A stretch of DNA of 64,000 nucleotides from DASQZT01 sp963728965 (lineage in GTDB: Bacteria > Acidobacteriota > Terriglobia > Bryobacterales > Bryobacteraceae), in the NCBI GenBank assembly GCA_963728965.1, contig CAVSMH010000002.1:558001-622000 (forward strand). The letters are read 5' to 3'. Positions 21,101-29,111 of the stretch are shown in pieces (within the stretch, counting starts at the first letter, position 1; each line of letters starts with the position of its first letter). The notes beneath the pieces were generated by a model, which was not told the origin of the DNA, did not search any database, and saw only the letters and a list, made by a program, of their open reading frames with translations. Made by a program: the position numbers and the translations under genes.

Positions 21101-21532
21101 GGCGAGTTGCGCCGCCTCGATCTTACGGCCCACATCGGCACGGTCGGTTTGCAGAATGGCAGCTTCTGCGACCACTTCAACCGTCTCGGTGACCTGCCCG
21201 GGCGTCAGCACCAGGTCCACGCGCGTGGTGGTATCCACCAGGACATCGACATTGGCGCGAGTGGCCTTCTTGAAGCCGGTCTGCTCGGCCGTCACGCTGT
21301 AGGTTCCGGGAGGCAGGTTGGGGAACGCGTAGTTCCCGCTGTCATTGGTGTTGGCGTTGCGGCTCGCCCCCGTATTGGTCTCCGTGATGGTGACCTTGGT
21401 GTTGGCCATCACCCCGCCGGTCTGGTCCGTGATGGTCCCGACCAGGGTGGCGTTCACCGCCTGGGAAAATGCCGGCCCGGCCACCAACAGTGCCAGGGCA
21501 GCAACGACTAAGATCAAACGAATGTTGCGCAT
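18188..21532 (-). CDS. TonB-dependent receptor, Oar-like, second copy
   Basis: A 1,114-residue outer-membrane receptor of the same architecture as the one at 12591-15890, but a distant paralogue. I start it at ATG 21530-21532 because a GGAGAAGAGG ribosome site lies just upstream and a clean signal peptide follows (LILVVAALALLVAGPAFSQA). The longer frame adds a low-quality 42-residue leader. The carboxypeptidase-regulatory-like domain follows (NATLVGTITDQTGGVMANTK, about 26-110). Then come a plug region (AAQLANLPLGYNRNFQSM; TTSNYEAELGRAGGAVTNII) and the barrel, ending in LKISF with a terminal aromatic. The substrate is unknown. The nearby ECF sigma gene on the same strand could be co-regulated, but a strong hairpin separates the two. 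Confidence 0.93.
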   Translation of the reverse strand: MRNIRLILVVAALALLVAGPAFSQAVNATLVGTITDQTGGVMANTKVTITETNTGASRNANTNDSGNYAFPNLPPGTYSVTAEQTGFKKATRANVDVLVDTTTRVDLVLTPGQVTETVEVVAEAAILQTDRADVGRKIEAAQLANLPLGYNRNFQSMLNTVPGTSRAFQPHSEFFNSQGALTTQVNGVSRLGNNVQFEGVDNNHRTGLLTVLVPPIEALQTVDVTTSNYEAELGRAGGAVTNIILKSGTNNLHGGLYEFHNDNQLNARETFQPTNPVTTYNSYGGNIGGPIIKNRTFFFGDFLQTKDRRGDGYIASVPIAAFRTGDFSSVSQLVYDPNTGDRVTGAGRQPLPGNRIPDSAISPIARKILGMVPLPNLGTGINNNYSGQTTRKKDTDSFDVKVDHQQTDKDRFSVRYSFQRPVVTDPGRFGIYGGGGKGFAATGINRTQSTAINYTRLLSASFFTEARIGLGRYSNKAQNLDYGTNASEAIGIKGANLDDWSSGLSSISVSGYSDPLVGYSASLPWNRAETNIDFVSNWTKLAHNHTIKWGVDVRRLRDELLQTQDAGGPRGEFQFRNQQTSVQGAAVLDQVNALASLMLDTPSQVRRDLAIAFPAYRAVMLFSYLQDKWQVSPKLTLDLGLRHDFYPPATPRLPGGFSNYDPATNSLIVAGYGNNPMNLGRKTYYTGFAPRVGVAYRFNAKTVLRGGYGLSWIPFPDNKYAWDNFPVKQSNAYPNTSTYGQSIIAPGVLGSMGGGFPTPAPAVIPSNGIILADTPQLLSQNIASLIPLDYHEGYIEAWNFALQRELPKNFVVEAAYVANHTVRAPVAYNLNASFLFNSGSNGKPYFAKFKKNSDINYRYAGYSNNYNSLQVKIDRRFSGGFLMTTSYTFAKAMGYSSEDGGLWNYIQPKRSYSRLDFDRTHTLTQSYVYELPFGRNKKWLQTGAGRWVLGDWQLSGVLSLMTGRPITFGTTVSNNTPGSSQTPDQVGDIRVLHGVAGPSGGNLWFDTTSFKQPLDADGKTPHFGNMGRNNFNGPGLGDLDLSIFRKFSFSERFKGEFRVEGLNVTNTPAFANPNSTVGDVNFGKVTGTLAGLISNQGVGGTGPRQLQLGLKISF

Positions 21533-21972
21533 ACGACTAACCTCTTCTCCTTTGCTGCCGCACCAGGCACGGGATGCCGCTCCCTTTCGCGCGCGAGCGC
21601 GCCACGGCAGAGAAGCGCCCAATGTCCCTGATTCAGCAGATCCTGAAGTCCTTCTCACAAACCGATGACAGCATTATAAGAGGTGTTACGGAGTAAAAGA
21701 TCTAAAATTTTGTGGCGGCCCGCGAATTTTTTCCGCTTTTTTTCTTTACCCCACGTTCCTGTTGTGCTATCCTACGTGGATTAGCGGGTTACTCATGTTT
21801 CCGTCTGTCATCATTGATCTCTGCGTACGCTAACGAACGAGCCCTTCCGGCCCACAGTGGCCGCCTGAGTTCTTTCGCTTCCGTACATCCGCGCAGAGGA
21901 TAAGCTTTCCGGATTTCTTCTGGAAGGCCGTGTATCAACCCTGAAACAAACCAGAAAGAGCAGGTGTAGTTT
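21533..21972. promoter_or_regulatory. 440-base divergent intergenic region (Oar-like receptor / MATE)
   Basis: No coding frame here looks real. On the minus strand a perfect TATAAT (21673-21678) would give the receptor mRNA a leader of about 135 bases, but no good -35 hexamer lies 16-18 bases upstream of it. An AT-rich tract (about 21690-21750, with runs of A and T) is the most promoter-like part of an otherwise GC-rich window. For the MATE gene I see no clear promoter; the leader before its ATG has an AAAGAGCAGG stretch that could bind the ribosome. Confidence 0.4.
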
Positions 21973-23385
21973 ATGGCAACGCAAACGGTTACCACTACGG
22001 GGTCGTCCAAGTGGAACCTTCTGCGCGAGGCCCTGGCGGGAACGCATCAGGATTTCACAGAGGGAAGTCTGAGCCGGGGCATCGCACTGCTGGCCATCCC
22101 GACCATTCTCGAAATGGGAATGGAGTCCACCTTCGGCATCGTGGACGCATTCTGGGTGGCCGGCCTTGGCGCGAACGCCATCGCGGCGGTGGGGCTTACC
22201 GAATCGCTCCTTGTGCTGGTGTTCAGTGTGGCCTTCGGGATGGCCATGGCGGCCACCGCCATGGTCGCGCGCCGCATCGGCGAAAAAGACCCGGAGGGCG
22301 CGTCGATAGCCGCCGTGCAGGCCATTGCCTGCGGCATCGTGATTGCCGCAGTTTCCGGCATCGTCGGCGTGATCTATGCGCCGCAGTTGCTGGGGCTGAT
22401 GCACGCCACGCCCGAGGTCGTCGCCGAGGGCTCCCCCTACACACGCGTCCTGCTGGGCGGCGACTTGAGCATCATCCTGATCTTCCTCATCAACGGCATC
22501 TTTCGCGGATCGGGGGATGCTACCAGCGCCATGCGCACGCTCTGGCTGGCGAATCTGATCAACCTGGCGCTCGACCCCTGCTTCATATACGGCTTGGGGC
22601 CGTTTCCGAAGCTCGGCCTGGTAGGCGCGGCGGTGGCCACCACCACCGGCCGAAGCCTCGGTGTGCTCTACCAGGTCTGGGTGCTGTTCGGCGGCAAGAG
22701 CCGGGTGGGCTTCGCCAGGCGCCATATCCGTCTAAATTTGCCGGTGCTGCGCCGCCTGCTGCGCCTCTCGTGGACCTGCATGTTTCAGTATTTCGTTGCT
22801 ATCGCAAGCTGGGTGAGTTTGGCCCGCATCAACGCCAGCTTCGGCTCCGCCACGGTGGCTGGATACACGCTGGCGCTCCGTATCATTATGTTCGCGCTGA
22901 TGCCCTCCTGGGGCATATGCAGCGCGGCTGCGACCCTGGTCGGCCAGAATCTGGGCGCCCAGCGACCGGACCGCTCCGAACGCGCGGTGTGGCTCGGCGG
23001 CATGTACAACATGGGACTCCTGGCTGTGGTCGGGCTGATCTTTTTCGAGGCCGCCCGGCCCTTGGTGGGGCTCTTCAGCAACGATTCGCGGGTGGTTGAA
23101 ATCGGCGTGGAGTGCCTCAAAATAGTCAGCCTCGGCTACCCGTTCTATGCCTGGGGCATGATCATGGAGCAGGCATTCAATGGCGCCGGCGACACCGGGA
23201 CGCCGACGCGCATCAACCTGCTCTGCTACTGGATGCTCCAGATCCCGCTCGCCTGGATCCTTTCGCAGCACACGCCCCTGGGCCCGCGTGGTGTGTACGT
23301 GTCGATCTGCTCCGCCGAATCGGTGCTGGCACTGGTTTCCGTGGTGCTGTTCCGCCGCGGAAGGTGGAAGGAGGTGAAGATCTGA
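21973..23385 (+). CDS. MATE-family efflux transporter
   Basis: A 470-residue inner-membrane protein with about 12 hydrophobic helices in two six-helix halves. The first half begins LSRGIALLAIPTILEMGMES, and VAGLGANAIAAVGLTESLLV is typical of the MatE fold. The second half includes FQYFVAIASWVSLARINASF and AAATLVGQNLGAQRPDRSER, the conserved cytoplasmic loop after a helix. NGAGDTGTPTRINLLCYW is a family signature near helix 11. MATE pumps exchange Na+ or H+ for cationic drugs or metabolites. The substrate is not predictable. A monocistronic transcript is likely, closed by the hairpin at 23397-23420. Confidence 0.93.
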   Translation: MATQTVTTTGSSKWNLLREALAGTHQDFTEGSLSRGIALLAIPTILEMGMESTFGIVDAFWVAGLGANAIAAVGLTESLLVLVFSVAFGMAMAATAMVARRIGEKDPEGASIAAVQAIACGIVIAAVSGIVGVIYAPQLLGLMHATPEVVAEGSPYTRVLLGGDLSIILIFLINGIFRGSGDATSAMRTLWLANLINLALDPCFIYGLGPFPKLGLVGAAVATTTGRSLGVLYQVWVLFGGKSRVGFARRHIRLNLPVLRRLLRLSWTCMFQYFVAIASWVSLARINASFGSATVAGYTLALRIIMFALMPSWGICSAAATLVGQNLGAQRPDRSERAVWLGGMYNMGLLAVVGLIFFEAARPLVGLFSNDSRVVEIGVECLKIVSLGYPFYAWGMIMEQAFNGAGDTGTPTRINLLCYWMLQIPLAWILSQHTPLGPRGVYVSICSAESVLALVSVVLFRRGRWKEVKI

Positions 23386-23396
23386 GGCAGGCCCGT

Positions 23397-23420
23397 GCGA
23401 GGCCCCACCGGGCGCCTCGC
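23397..23420. terminator. bidirectional hairpin between convergent MATE and DUF1080 genes
   Basis: GCGAGGC (23397-23403) pairs with GCCTCGC (23414-23420). The inner CCC and GGG extend the stem to about 10 bp with one bulged C and a 3-base loop. Two genes converge on it, so it can serve both strands. No strong T-tract. Confidence 0.6.
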
Positions 23421-23433
23421 GCGGGGTCCTCTC

Positions 23434-24156
23434 TTAAAGCGTGATCAGTTCATCGTCCTTTGGGTCGGGCTCGATGGTTACATCTTTATACTCGTCGAAC
23501 AGCCCTGCGTTATGCATCTGCCAGGCGATGGGGCCCACTTTGCCCGCCGCGTGGTCCTGGAAATCCAGGACCTCGACGGCCTTGTTCCCCGGCGGCTGCG
23601 CGACTGCCATGCGAGCCGTGCCCCGGCCGGCGTCCGCCAGGATCTCGATCCGGCTCCACGCGTGAGCATCGAAGCCCGGCTTCGTTACAGAGGTAAACTC
23701 TGCGCCGCCGTTGTTGTTCATTCCCGGCCGGTAATCCCAATGTCCGCCGTTGGGGACCTGAAACTGAATCCCGCCCAGCGCATCGAGCGGCTTCTCTCCG
23801 GATTGCGGCCGGCTGCAAAAAATGAGAATGCACGCCTGATGGTCGGGGTTGCCCGAGACGTGCCGCATGGTGAACATCAGCCGGAAGCGGTCGTAGTCCT
23901 TCGCCGTGTAGATGACACCGCGGCCCGCCCCGGTGCTCGCCATGGCGCCTTCCTTCACCACCCAACCGGCGGCAGGGTGCGTTGCCGCGGGGCCGGCGGG
24001 CACCTTTTCGAGTTGAATCCAGCCCTCGAGCGTCTTGCCGTCGAAGAGGGAGAGGGTCGCCGGCGCCGCCTTCGGAGTGCCCACGATAGCACCGGCACCG
24101 GCAATCCCGGCCAGTTGGATCAATGCCCTTCGCGTCGGGTAGTTCGTTGGGTCCAT
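23434..24156 (-). CDS. DUF1080 (3-keto-disaccharide hydrolase-like) secreted protein
   Basis: A 240-residue protein. The open frame extends far upstream across the neighbouring esterase, but the real N-terminus is MDPTNYPTRRALIQLAGIAG, a twin-arginine-like or Sec leader (RR then a hydrophobic core). AGGA sits 7 bases before ATG 24156; ATG 24162 is the alternative and would overlap the upstream stop as ATGA. The DUF1080 jelly-roll begins at LSLFDGKTLEGW (about 32-43) and continues to VGPIAWQMHNAGLFDEYKDV, the conserved end strand. DUF1080 domains are related to concanavalin-like glucanases and some are 3-keto-glycoside hydrolases. It is coupled to an esterase-like gene, suggesting a role in extracellular glycan processing. 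Confidence 0.84.
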   Translation of the reverse strand: MDPTNYPTRRALIQLAGIAGAGAIVGTPKAAPATLSLFDGKTLEGWIQLEKVPAGPAATHPAAGWVVKEGAMASTGAGRGVIYTAKDYDRFRLMFTMRHVSGNPDHQACILIFCSRPQSGEKPLDALGGIQFQVPNGGHWDYRPGMNNNGGAEFTSVTKPGFDAHAWSRIEILADAGRGTARMAVAQPPGNKAVEVLDFQDHAAGKVGPIAWQMHNAGLFDEYKDVTIEPDPKDDELITL

Positions 24157-24158
24157 AG

Positions 24159-25025
24159 TCATTTCCTGGTGAGAAGTCCGCGGTCCGTCATCCAATCCAG
24201 GAATCGATCGATCCACCCGGCCACCCGCGGAGAGTTGCCCGGACGAATGCCGAATCCGTGACCGATTCCGGCATAGATGTGAAGCTCCGTCGGCACGCCG
24301 GCGGCCTTCAGCGCCTGATAGAGGTGGGGGAGGCCTTCCGCCACGCGATCGTCGCCGCCGCACGCCAGGAATGCCTGCGGGGTATCCTTCGTGTACTCGA
24401 CATCCAGGTTCGGCGGATACAACAGCGCCTGAAAAGCGGGCTTCGCGCTCTGCCGGTCGATACCGTCTCGGGGGTTCGCAGCGTCGGCATAGCGTGCGGC
24501 GGCCAACCCCGCCAGGTGTGCCCCCGCGGAGAACCCCATCACGCCGACTCGCTGCGGGTCGATGCCCCACTCCGCGGCGCGGGCGCGTACCGTCCGGATG
24601 GCGCGATGCATGTCGGCGAGCGCCGTGCCCTCGATGGTATAGGTCGATCCCGGCTCGCGCGGCAGCCGGTACTTGAGCACGAACGCCGCGACCCCGTGTT
24701 GGCTGAGCCGGTCGGCAACGCGGTAGCCCTCGTGGGTGATCCAGAGTTCACGGTAGCTGCCGCCGGGGGCTACGATTACCGCGGCGCCGCTGGCCGCGCC
24801 GCTCGCCGGAAGGTACACCGTCAGCGATGGGCGATGGACCCCGGAGACGATCTGATCGCCGCCCTGCTGCCGCACTTTCTCTTCGCCGGTCTTGCCTTCC
24901 GACCCTGGAGCGACGCCGGGCCACAGCAGTACCACGGTGCGGTGGCCCGCATCGGCGGCGGGCGGCTGCGCCCAAAGAGCGAACGCGGCAAAAGGCAAGA
25001 CCAGGATCGGGCGGCGAACCGGCAT
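24159..25025 (-). CDS. secreted alpha/beta-hydrolase (BD-FAE / acetyl-esterase-like)
   Basis: A 288-residue hydrolase with a signal peptide (ILVLPFAAFALWAQPPAADA, about 6-25). VIVAPGGSYRELWITHEGYR carries the HGG-type oxyanion turn in a PGG variant. GVMGFSAGAHLAGLAAARY carries the nucleophile serine (GFSAG), the aspartate is probably in CGGDDRVAEG, and IGHGFGIRPG carries the histidine. This is the pattern of bacterial feruloyl and acetyl-xylan esterases and related xylanase-associated lipases. The stop overlaps the region of the downstream DUF1080 start, so the two are co-translated. The likely role is deacylation of plant or microbial polysaccharide outside the cytoplasm. The exact substrate is unknown. 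Confidence 0.85.
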   Translation of the reverse strand: MPVRRPILVLPFAAFALWAQPPAADAGHRTVVLLWPGVAPGSEGKTGEEKVRQQGGDQIVSGVHRPSLTVYLPASGAASGAAVIVAPGGSYRELWITHEGYRVADRLSQHGVAAFVLKYRLPREPGSTYTIEGTALADMHRAIRTVRARAAEWGIDPQRVGVMGFSAGAHLAGLAAARYADAANPRDGIDRQSAKPAFQALLYPPNLDVEYTKDTPQAFLACGGDDRVAEGLPHLYQALKAAGVPTELHIYAGIGHGFGIRPGNSPRVAGWIDRFLDWMTDRGLLTRK

Positions 25026-25095
25026 ATGGGCTCGATTACATCACCACGGCCCGCCGAACGCAAATCGGGATCGAGGCGCCGCGCTATCCTCGAAG

Positions 25096-25875
25096 TTGCA
25101 CACTTCGCTCCACTTGTTGCAGGCCGCGGCGGCGTTCGCGGCGGCTTTTCTGGCCGGCGCGATCAACTCGGTGGCCGGCGGCGGAACGCTGGTGTCGTTC
25201 CCAACGCTGATCTGGCTCGGCCTCGACTCGGTGGGAGCGAACGCCACCAGCACGGTCGCCATCTGGCCCGGCACAGTGGGCAGCATCTGGGGCTACCGGC
25301 GGGAACTGCGCACCGCCGAGCCGCGCATGTACGTCCTGGTGGTGCCCAGCGTCATCGGCGGCATTGCCGGCGCGCTGCTGTTGCGCTGGACTCCGCCCGC
25401 CCTGTTCGACCGGCTGGTGCCGTTCCTCATCCTGTTCGCAACGCTCCTGTTCATGGCCCAGGAACCGGTACAGCGCAAGCTCAAAACCGCCGATTCCCAG
25501 ACCCACAAGTCTTCCCGGTGGCTGGCCGGCGCGCTGCTGTTTCAATTGGGAGTGGCGCTTTACGGCGGCTACTTCGGGGCGGGCATCGGTATCCTGATGC
25601 TGGCCGCGCTGGCCATCATCGGCCTCACCGACATCCACCAGATGAACGGCCTGAAGACGCTGTTCGGAATGTCCATCAACGGCGTGGCCGCGCTCTATTT
25701 CGTGTGGGCGCGCATGGTCTATTGGCCCTACGTGGTTCTGATGGCGGTGGCGGCCATTGTGGGCGGTTATGCCGGCGCGGGCACCGCGCGCAAATTGGGC
25801 CGCACCGCGGTACGCCGGATCGTCATCGGCATCGGCTTCGCCATGGCCCTGTCGCTGTTCATCAAGAAGTACTAG
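25096..25875 (+). CDS. TauE/SafE family membrane permease
   Basis: A 259-residue inner-membrane protein with about eight hydrophobic segments. The family signature is AFLAGAINSVAGGGTLVSFP near the N-terminus, with a second half-repeat around YGGYFGAGIGILMLAAL. I start at TTG 25096, because an ATG start would lie in the divergent esterase gene. TTGs at 25114 and 25117 are equally possible, and no good ribosome site is visible. TauE/SafE proteins export sulfite, sulfoacetate or other small organic anions, and the substrate here is unknown. The gene is divergent from the esterase, with only 70 bases between. Confidence 0.85.
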   Translation: MHTSLHLLQAAAAFAAAFLAGAINSVAGGGTLVSFPTLIWLGLDSVGANATSTVAIWPGTVGSIWGYRRELRTAEPRMYVLVVPSVIGGIAGALLLRWTPPALFDRLVPFLILFATLLFMAQEPVQRKLKTADSQTHKSSRWLAGALLFQLGVALYGGYFGAGIGILMLAALAIIGLTDIHQMNGLKTLFGMSINGVAALYFVWARMVYWPYVVLMAVAAIVGGYAGAGTARKLGRTAVRRIVIGIGFAMALSLFIKKY

Positions 25876-26160
25876 CGTCCGCGGTGCCGGCCGCTGACGA
25901 GCGAGCGGCCGATGACAACGTCCGCCGTGCAGGCGGCGCTCGCTTCTGCCGGACACGGCGAGGTGAGCCGCGCCACATTGCTGCCTGAGCGCCCTGCGCA
26001 GAAAAGTGATCGGAACCCGCCGATTGCGCCCTAACGGTAATGACTCACACACTGCATGAGGTTGCACGAGGCTATGGCTGATCCATGCAGGAGGTTCCCC
26101 TAACAGCTCAGCGATAATAGAGGCGAGTATGGCCTGATCCGCGCATCGAGGGGCAACGAC

Positions 26161-29055
26161 TTGGCAGGCGCAAACACCAACCCAGGCCAGGAGGGCGATG
26201 TGGCGGCGTCAAAAGAGGGGGAGCATGTCGACACGCTTTGGCGGGAGTTCCAGGCATTGCGCCGCAGCGAGGCGGCTTTACGCGATTTCATCGAGACCTC
26301 GACGATCAGTCTTCACTGGGTCGGATCCGACGGCACGATCCTGTGGGCGAATCAGGCGGAACTCGATCTTCTCGGCTACGCGCGGGACGACTATGTCGGC
26401 CGGAAGATTGCCGAGTTTCACGCCGACGAGCAGGTCGTCAAAGACATACTCGCGTGTCTGACCCGTGGCGAGACGCTGCATGACTATCCGGCACGGCTGC
26501 GCCACCGCGACGGATCGATCCGCCATGTGCTCATCAATTCGAGTGTGCTCTTCGAGGATGGAAAGTTCATCCATGCGCGTTGCTTCACCCGTGACGTGAC
26601 CGCCTCCAGACAGGAACAAGATGCTGGTCTCCTGCTGACGGCCATCGTCGATTCGTCCGATGACGCCATTGTCAGCAAGGACCTGAACGGGCGAATTACC
26701 AGTTGGAACAGGGGCGCGGAACGAATTTTCGGCTACACGGCCGAGGAAGCCGTCGGCCAGTCGATCACGATCCTGATACCGGAGGACCGGCAGGACGAGG
26801 AGCCGCAGATTCTCGCTCGCCTTCAGCGTGGCGAGCGCGTCGATCACTTCGAGACGGTCCGGCGGCATAAGGATGGAACGCTGCTGGACATTTCACTCAC
26901 AATTTCACCGGTCAGGGACCGGCAGGGCCGGATCGTCGGCGCCTCGAAGATCGCGCGGAACGTAACGGAACGCAAGCGCGCCGAGGAAGCCATTCGGGAC
27001 CTCAATACCCAGCTCACCGCTGATCTGGCGGCGATGACCCGGATGCAGGACTTGAGCACGCGACTTATTCAAGCCGGGAATTTTTCGGATCTGGTGAGCG
27101 AAATCCTCGATGCCGGCATCGCCATCACCCGCGCCGACATGGGCAACATACAACTCCTCGACCGTGACGGCGAGTTGAAGATTGCCGCGCAGCGCGGTCT
27201 CAAGGCTCCTTTTCTGGAATTCCTCGATAAGGCCCATGACGGTGTTGCCGCCTGGGGCAGGGCTTTGCGGCCCGGGGCACGGGTCATTGTCGACGACATC
27301 GCCAGTAGTCCCGTTTTCATCGGCACGCCGGCCCTGGCCGCTATGATGGAGGCCGAAGTACAGGCAGTTCAGTCAACTCCGCTTATCAGCCGATCGGGCC
27401 AATTGCTTGGAATGTTTTCAACCTATTACCGCACGCATCGCCGGCCCACCGAACGCGATCTTCGCCTTATGGACGTATTGGCTCGTCAAGCAGCCGATCT
27501 CACCGAGCGCAAACGCGCGGAAGAGGTTCGCGCACAACTCTCGGCCATTGTCGAGTCGTCGGGCGACGCGATCTACATCTACGATTTTGACGGGAAGATT
27601 CTCACCTGGAACCGCGCGGCCGAGGAACTCTACGGCTACAGCGAGCGCGAGATGGTCGGACGCAATGTCGATGCGATTTTGCCACCCGAACAACGGGCGG
27701 AACTACGAGAGAACATCCACCCCGCCGTCAGTAGCGGCAAAATCACCAGAAATCTGGAGACAACACGGATGCGCCGTGACGGCAGCCTCTTCGCCGCTCT
27801 CTTGACGATATCGCCCCTCCGCGACGAAACCGGGAGCGCGATTGCCTTGTCCGTCATCGCCCGCGATATCACCGATCAGAAACGAGGCGAGGAGTCTCTC
27901 CGCGAAATGCAGAAGTTGGAGAGTCTGGGATTGCTTGCAGGCGGGATTGCACATGATTTCAACAACCTCCTCACTGGCGTAATTGGGAACGCCAGTCTGC
28001 TGGCCGAAGAATTTCCATCCGGTTCGGCACAGGCTGAAATGGTGGAGAGCCTGATTCAAGCGGCCGATCGCATGTCGCGGCTTACGTCGCAAATGCTGGC
28101 ATACTCCGGACGCGGCCACTTCGTCATCGAGCCGGTCGATCTCTCCAAACAGGTGATACAAATCACCAGCCTCATTCAGGCGTCGATACCAAAGAATGTG
28201 GAACTCCGGCTCTCGCTCGCGAACAACCTGCCACTTGTCGATGTCGATGTCAGCCAGTTGCAGCAGCTCATCATGAATTTGGTGATCAATGCCGCGGAGG
28301 CGGTCGGCGCCGCGAGCGGCAGCGTTGAACTCAGAACCAGCGTGGAGACCGTGGGAGAGGAGGAACTGCGGGCCAATGCGGCGCGAACCACCCCGCCCGC
28401 CGGCGAGTACGTTGGCATAACCGTGGAGGACGAAGGCTGCGGAATGAATGAAGCCACGCTCGCTCGCATTTTCGATCCGTTCTTCACCACTAAATTCACG
28501 GGGCGCGGACTGGGGTTGTCGTCCGTCCTGGGCATCGTCCGCGGGCATAAAGGATTGATCACCGTGGTGAGCGCCCCCGGAGCAGGAAGCAAGTTCCGTG
28601 TCCTTTTTCCGGTATCCGTTCTTGGGATCCCGGCGGAACCGGCTCTCGCGCAGGATACTCCCGGAACCGGCACGATCTTGGTTGTGGATGATGAAGACGT
28701 GGTTCGCAGGATGGCGAAAGCCGCCTTGCGCCGGCTCGGATATTCAGTGCTCACCGCGGTCAACGGCAAAGAGGCAGTCGATCTGTACTCCAGCAATCCC
28801 CGGGGTATAGACATGGTTTTACTGGATATGACAATGCCGGTCATGGGCGGCGAAGAAGCGCTAAAACGGTTGCTTGAGATCAGGCCGGATGCGGCGGTTG
28901 TGGCAATGAGCGGGTTTGACGAGCGGGAAGCTAAGCAGCGTTTTGGAAGCAGAATAGCAGGCTTCGTTCAGAAGCCGTTTACGCCGCGGCAACTCGGCGC
29001 GAAGATCGCGGCTGCGCGACGGGCTATGCCCGCCCAGGCGCGGCCCTTCATCTAA
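26161..29055 (+). CDS. hybrid sensor histidine kinase (PAS-PAS-GAF-PAS-HisKA-HATPase-REC)
   Basis: A 964-residue cytosolic hybrid kinase with no membrane segment. PAS domains lie at about 35-155 and 158-275 (FGYTAEEAVGQSITILIPED). A GAF domain lies at about 300-440, and a third PAS at about 455-575 (LYGYSEREMVGRNVDAILPP). The HisKA box is LLAGGIAHDFNNLLTGVIGN with phospho-acceptor H598. ATPase boxes follow: MNLVINAAEAV (N), VEDEGCGMNE (G1) and FTGRGLGLSSVLGIV (G2). A C-terminal receiver starts at ILVVDDEDVV (about 840), with the acceptor aspartate in VLLDMTMP (D889). Two starts have good ribosome sites: TTG 26161 (GAGGGG) and GTG 26200 (AGGAGG, 5 bases), so the N-terminus is uncertain by 13 residues. 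No partner regulator is adjacent. The signal is unknown. Confidence 0.93.
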   Translation: MAGANTNPGQEGDVAASKEGEHVDTLWREFQALRRSEAALRDFIETSTISLHWVGSDGTILWANQAELDLLGYARDDYVGRKIAEFHADEQVVKDILACLTRGETLHDYPARLRHRDGSIRHVLINSSVLFEDGKFIHARCFTRDVTASRQEQDAGLLLTAIVDSSDDAIVSKDLNGRITSWNRGAERIFGYTAEEAVGQSITILIPEDRQDEEPQILARLQRGERVDHFETVRRHKDGTLLDISLTISPVRDRQGRIVGASKIARNVTERKRAEEAIRDLNTQLTADLAAMTRMQDLSTRLIQAGNFSDLVSEILDAGIAITRADMGNIQLLDRDGELKIAAQRGLKAPFLEFLDKAHDGVAAWGRALRPGARVIVDDIASSPVFIGTPALAAMMEAEVQAVQSTPLISRSGQLLGMFSTYYRTHRRPTERDLRLMDVLARQAADLTERKRAEEVRAQLSAIVESSGDAIYIYDFDGKILTWNRAAEELYGYSEREMVGRNVDAILPPEQRAELRENIHPAVSSGKITRNLETTRMRRDGSLFAALLTISPLRDETGSAIALSVIARDITDQKRGEESLREMQKLESLGLLAGGIAHDFNNLLTGVIGNASLLAEEFPSGSAQAEMVESLIQAADRMSRLTSQMLAYSGRGHFVIEPVDLSKQVIQITSLIQASIPKNVELRLSLANNLPLVDVDVSQLQQLIMNLVINAAEAVGAASGSVELRTSVETVGEEELRANAARTTPPAGEYVGITVEDEGCGMNEATLARIFDPFFTTKFTGRGLGLSSVLGIVRGHKGLITVVSAPGAGSKFRVLFPVSVLGIPAEPALAQDTPGTGTILVVDDEDVVRRMAKAALRRLGYSVLTAVNGKEAVDLYSSNPRGIDMVLLDMTMPVMGGEEALKRLLEIRPDAAVVAMSGFDEREAKQRFGSRIAGFVQKPFTPRQLGAKIAAARRAMPAQARPFI

Positions 29056-29111
29056 ATCGCATTTAGTTGGATGCTGGGCGGCAACGGCGCAAATTGCAGT
29101 ATAGTAGGCCG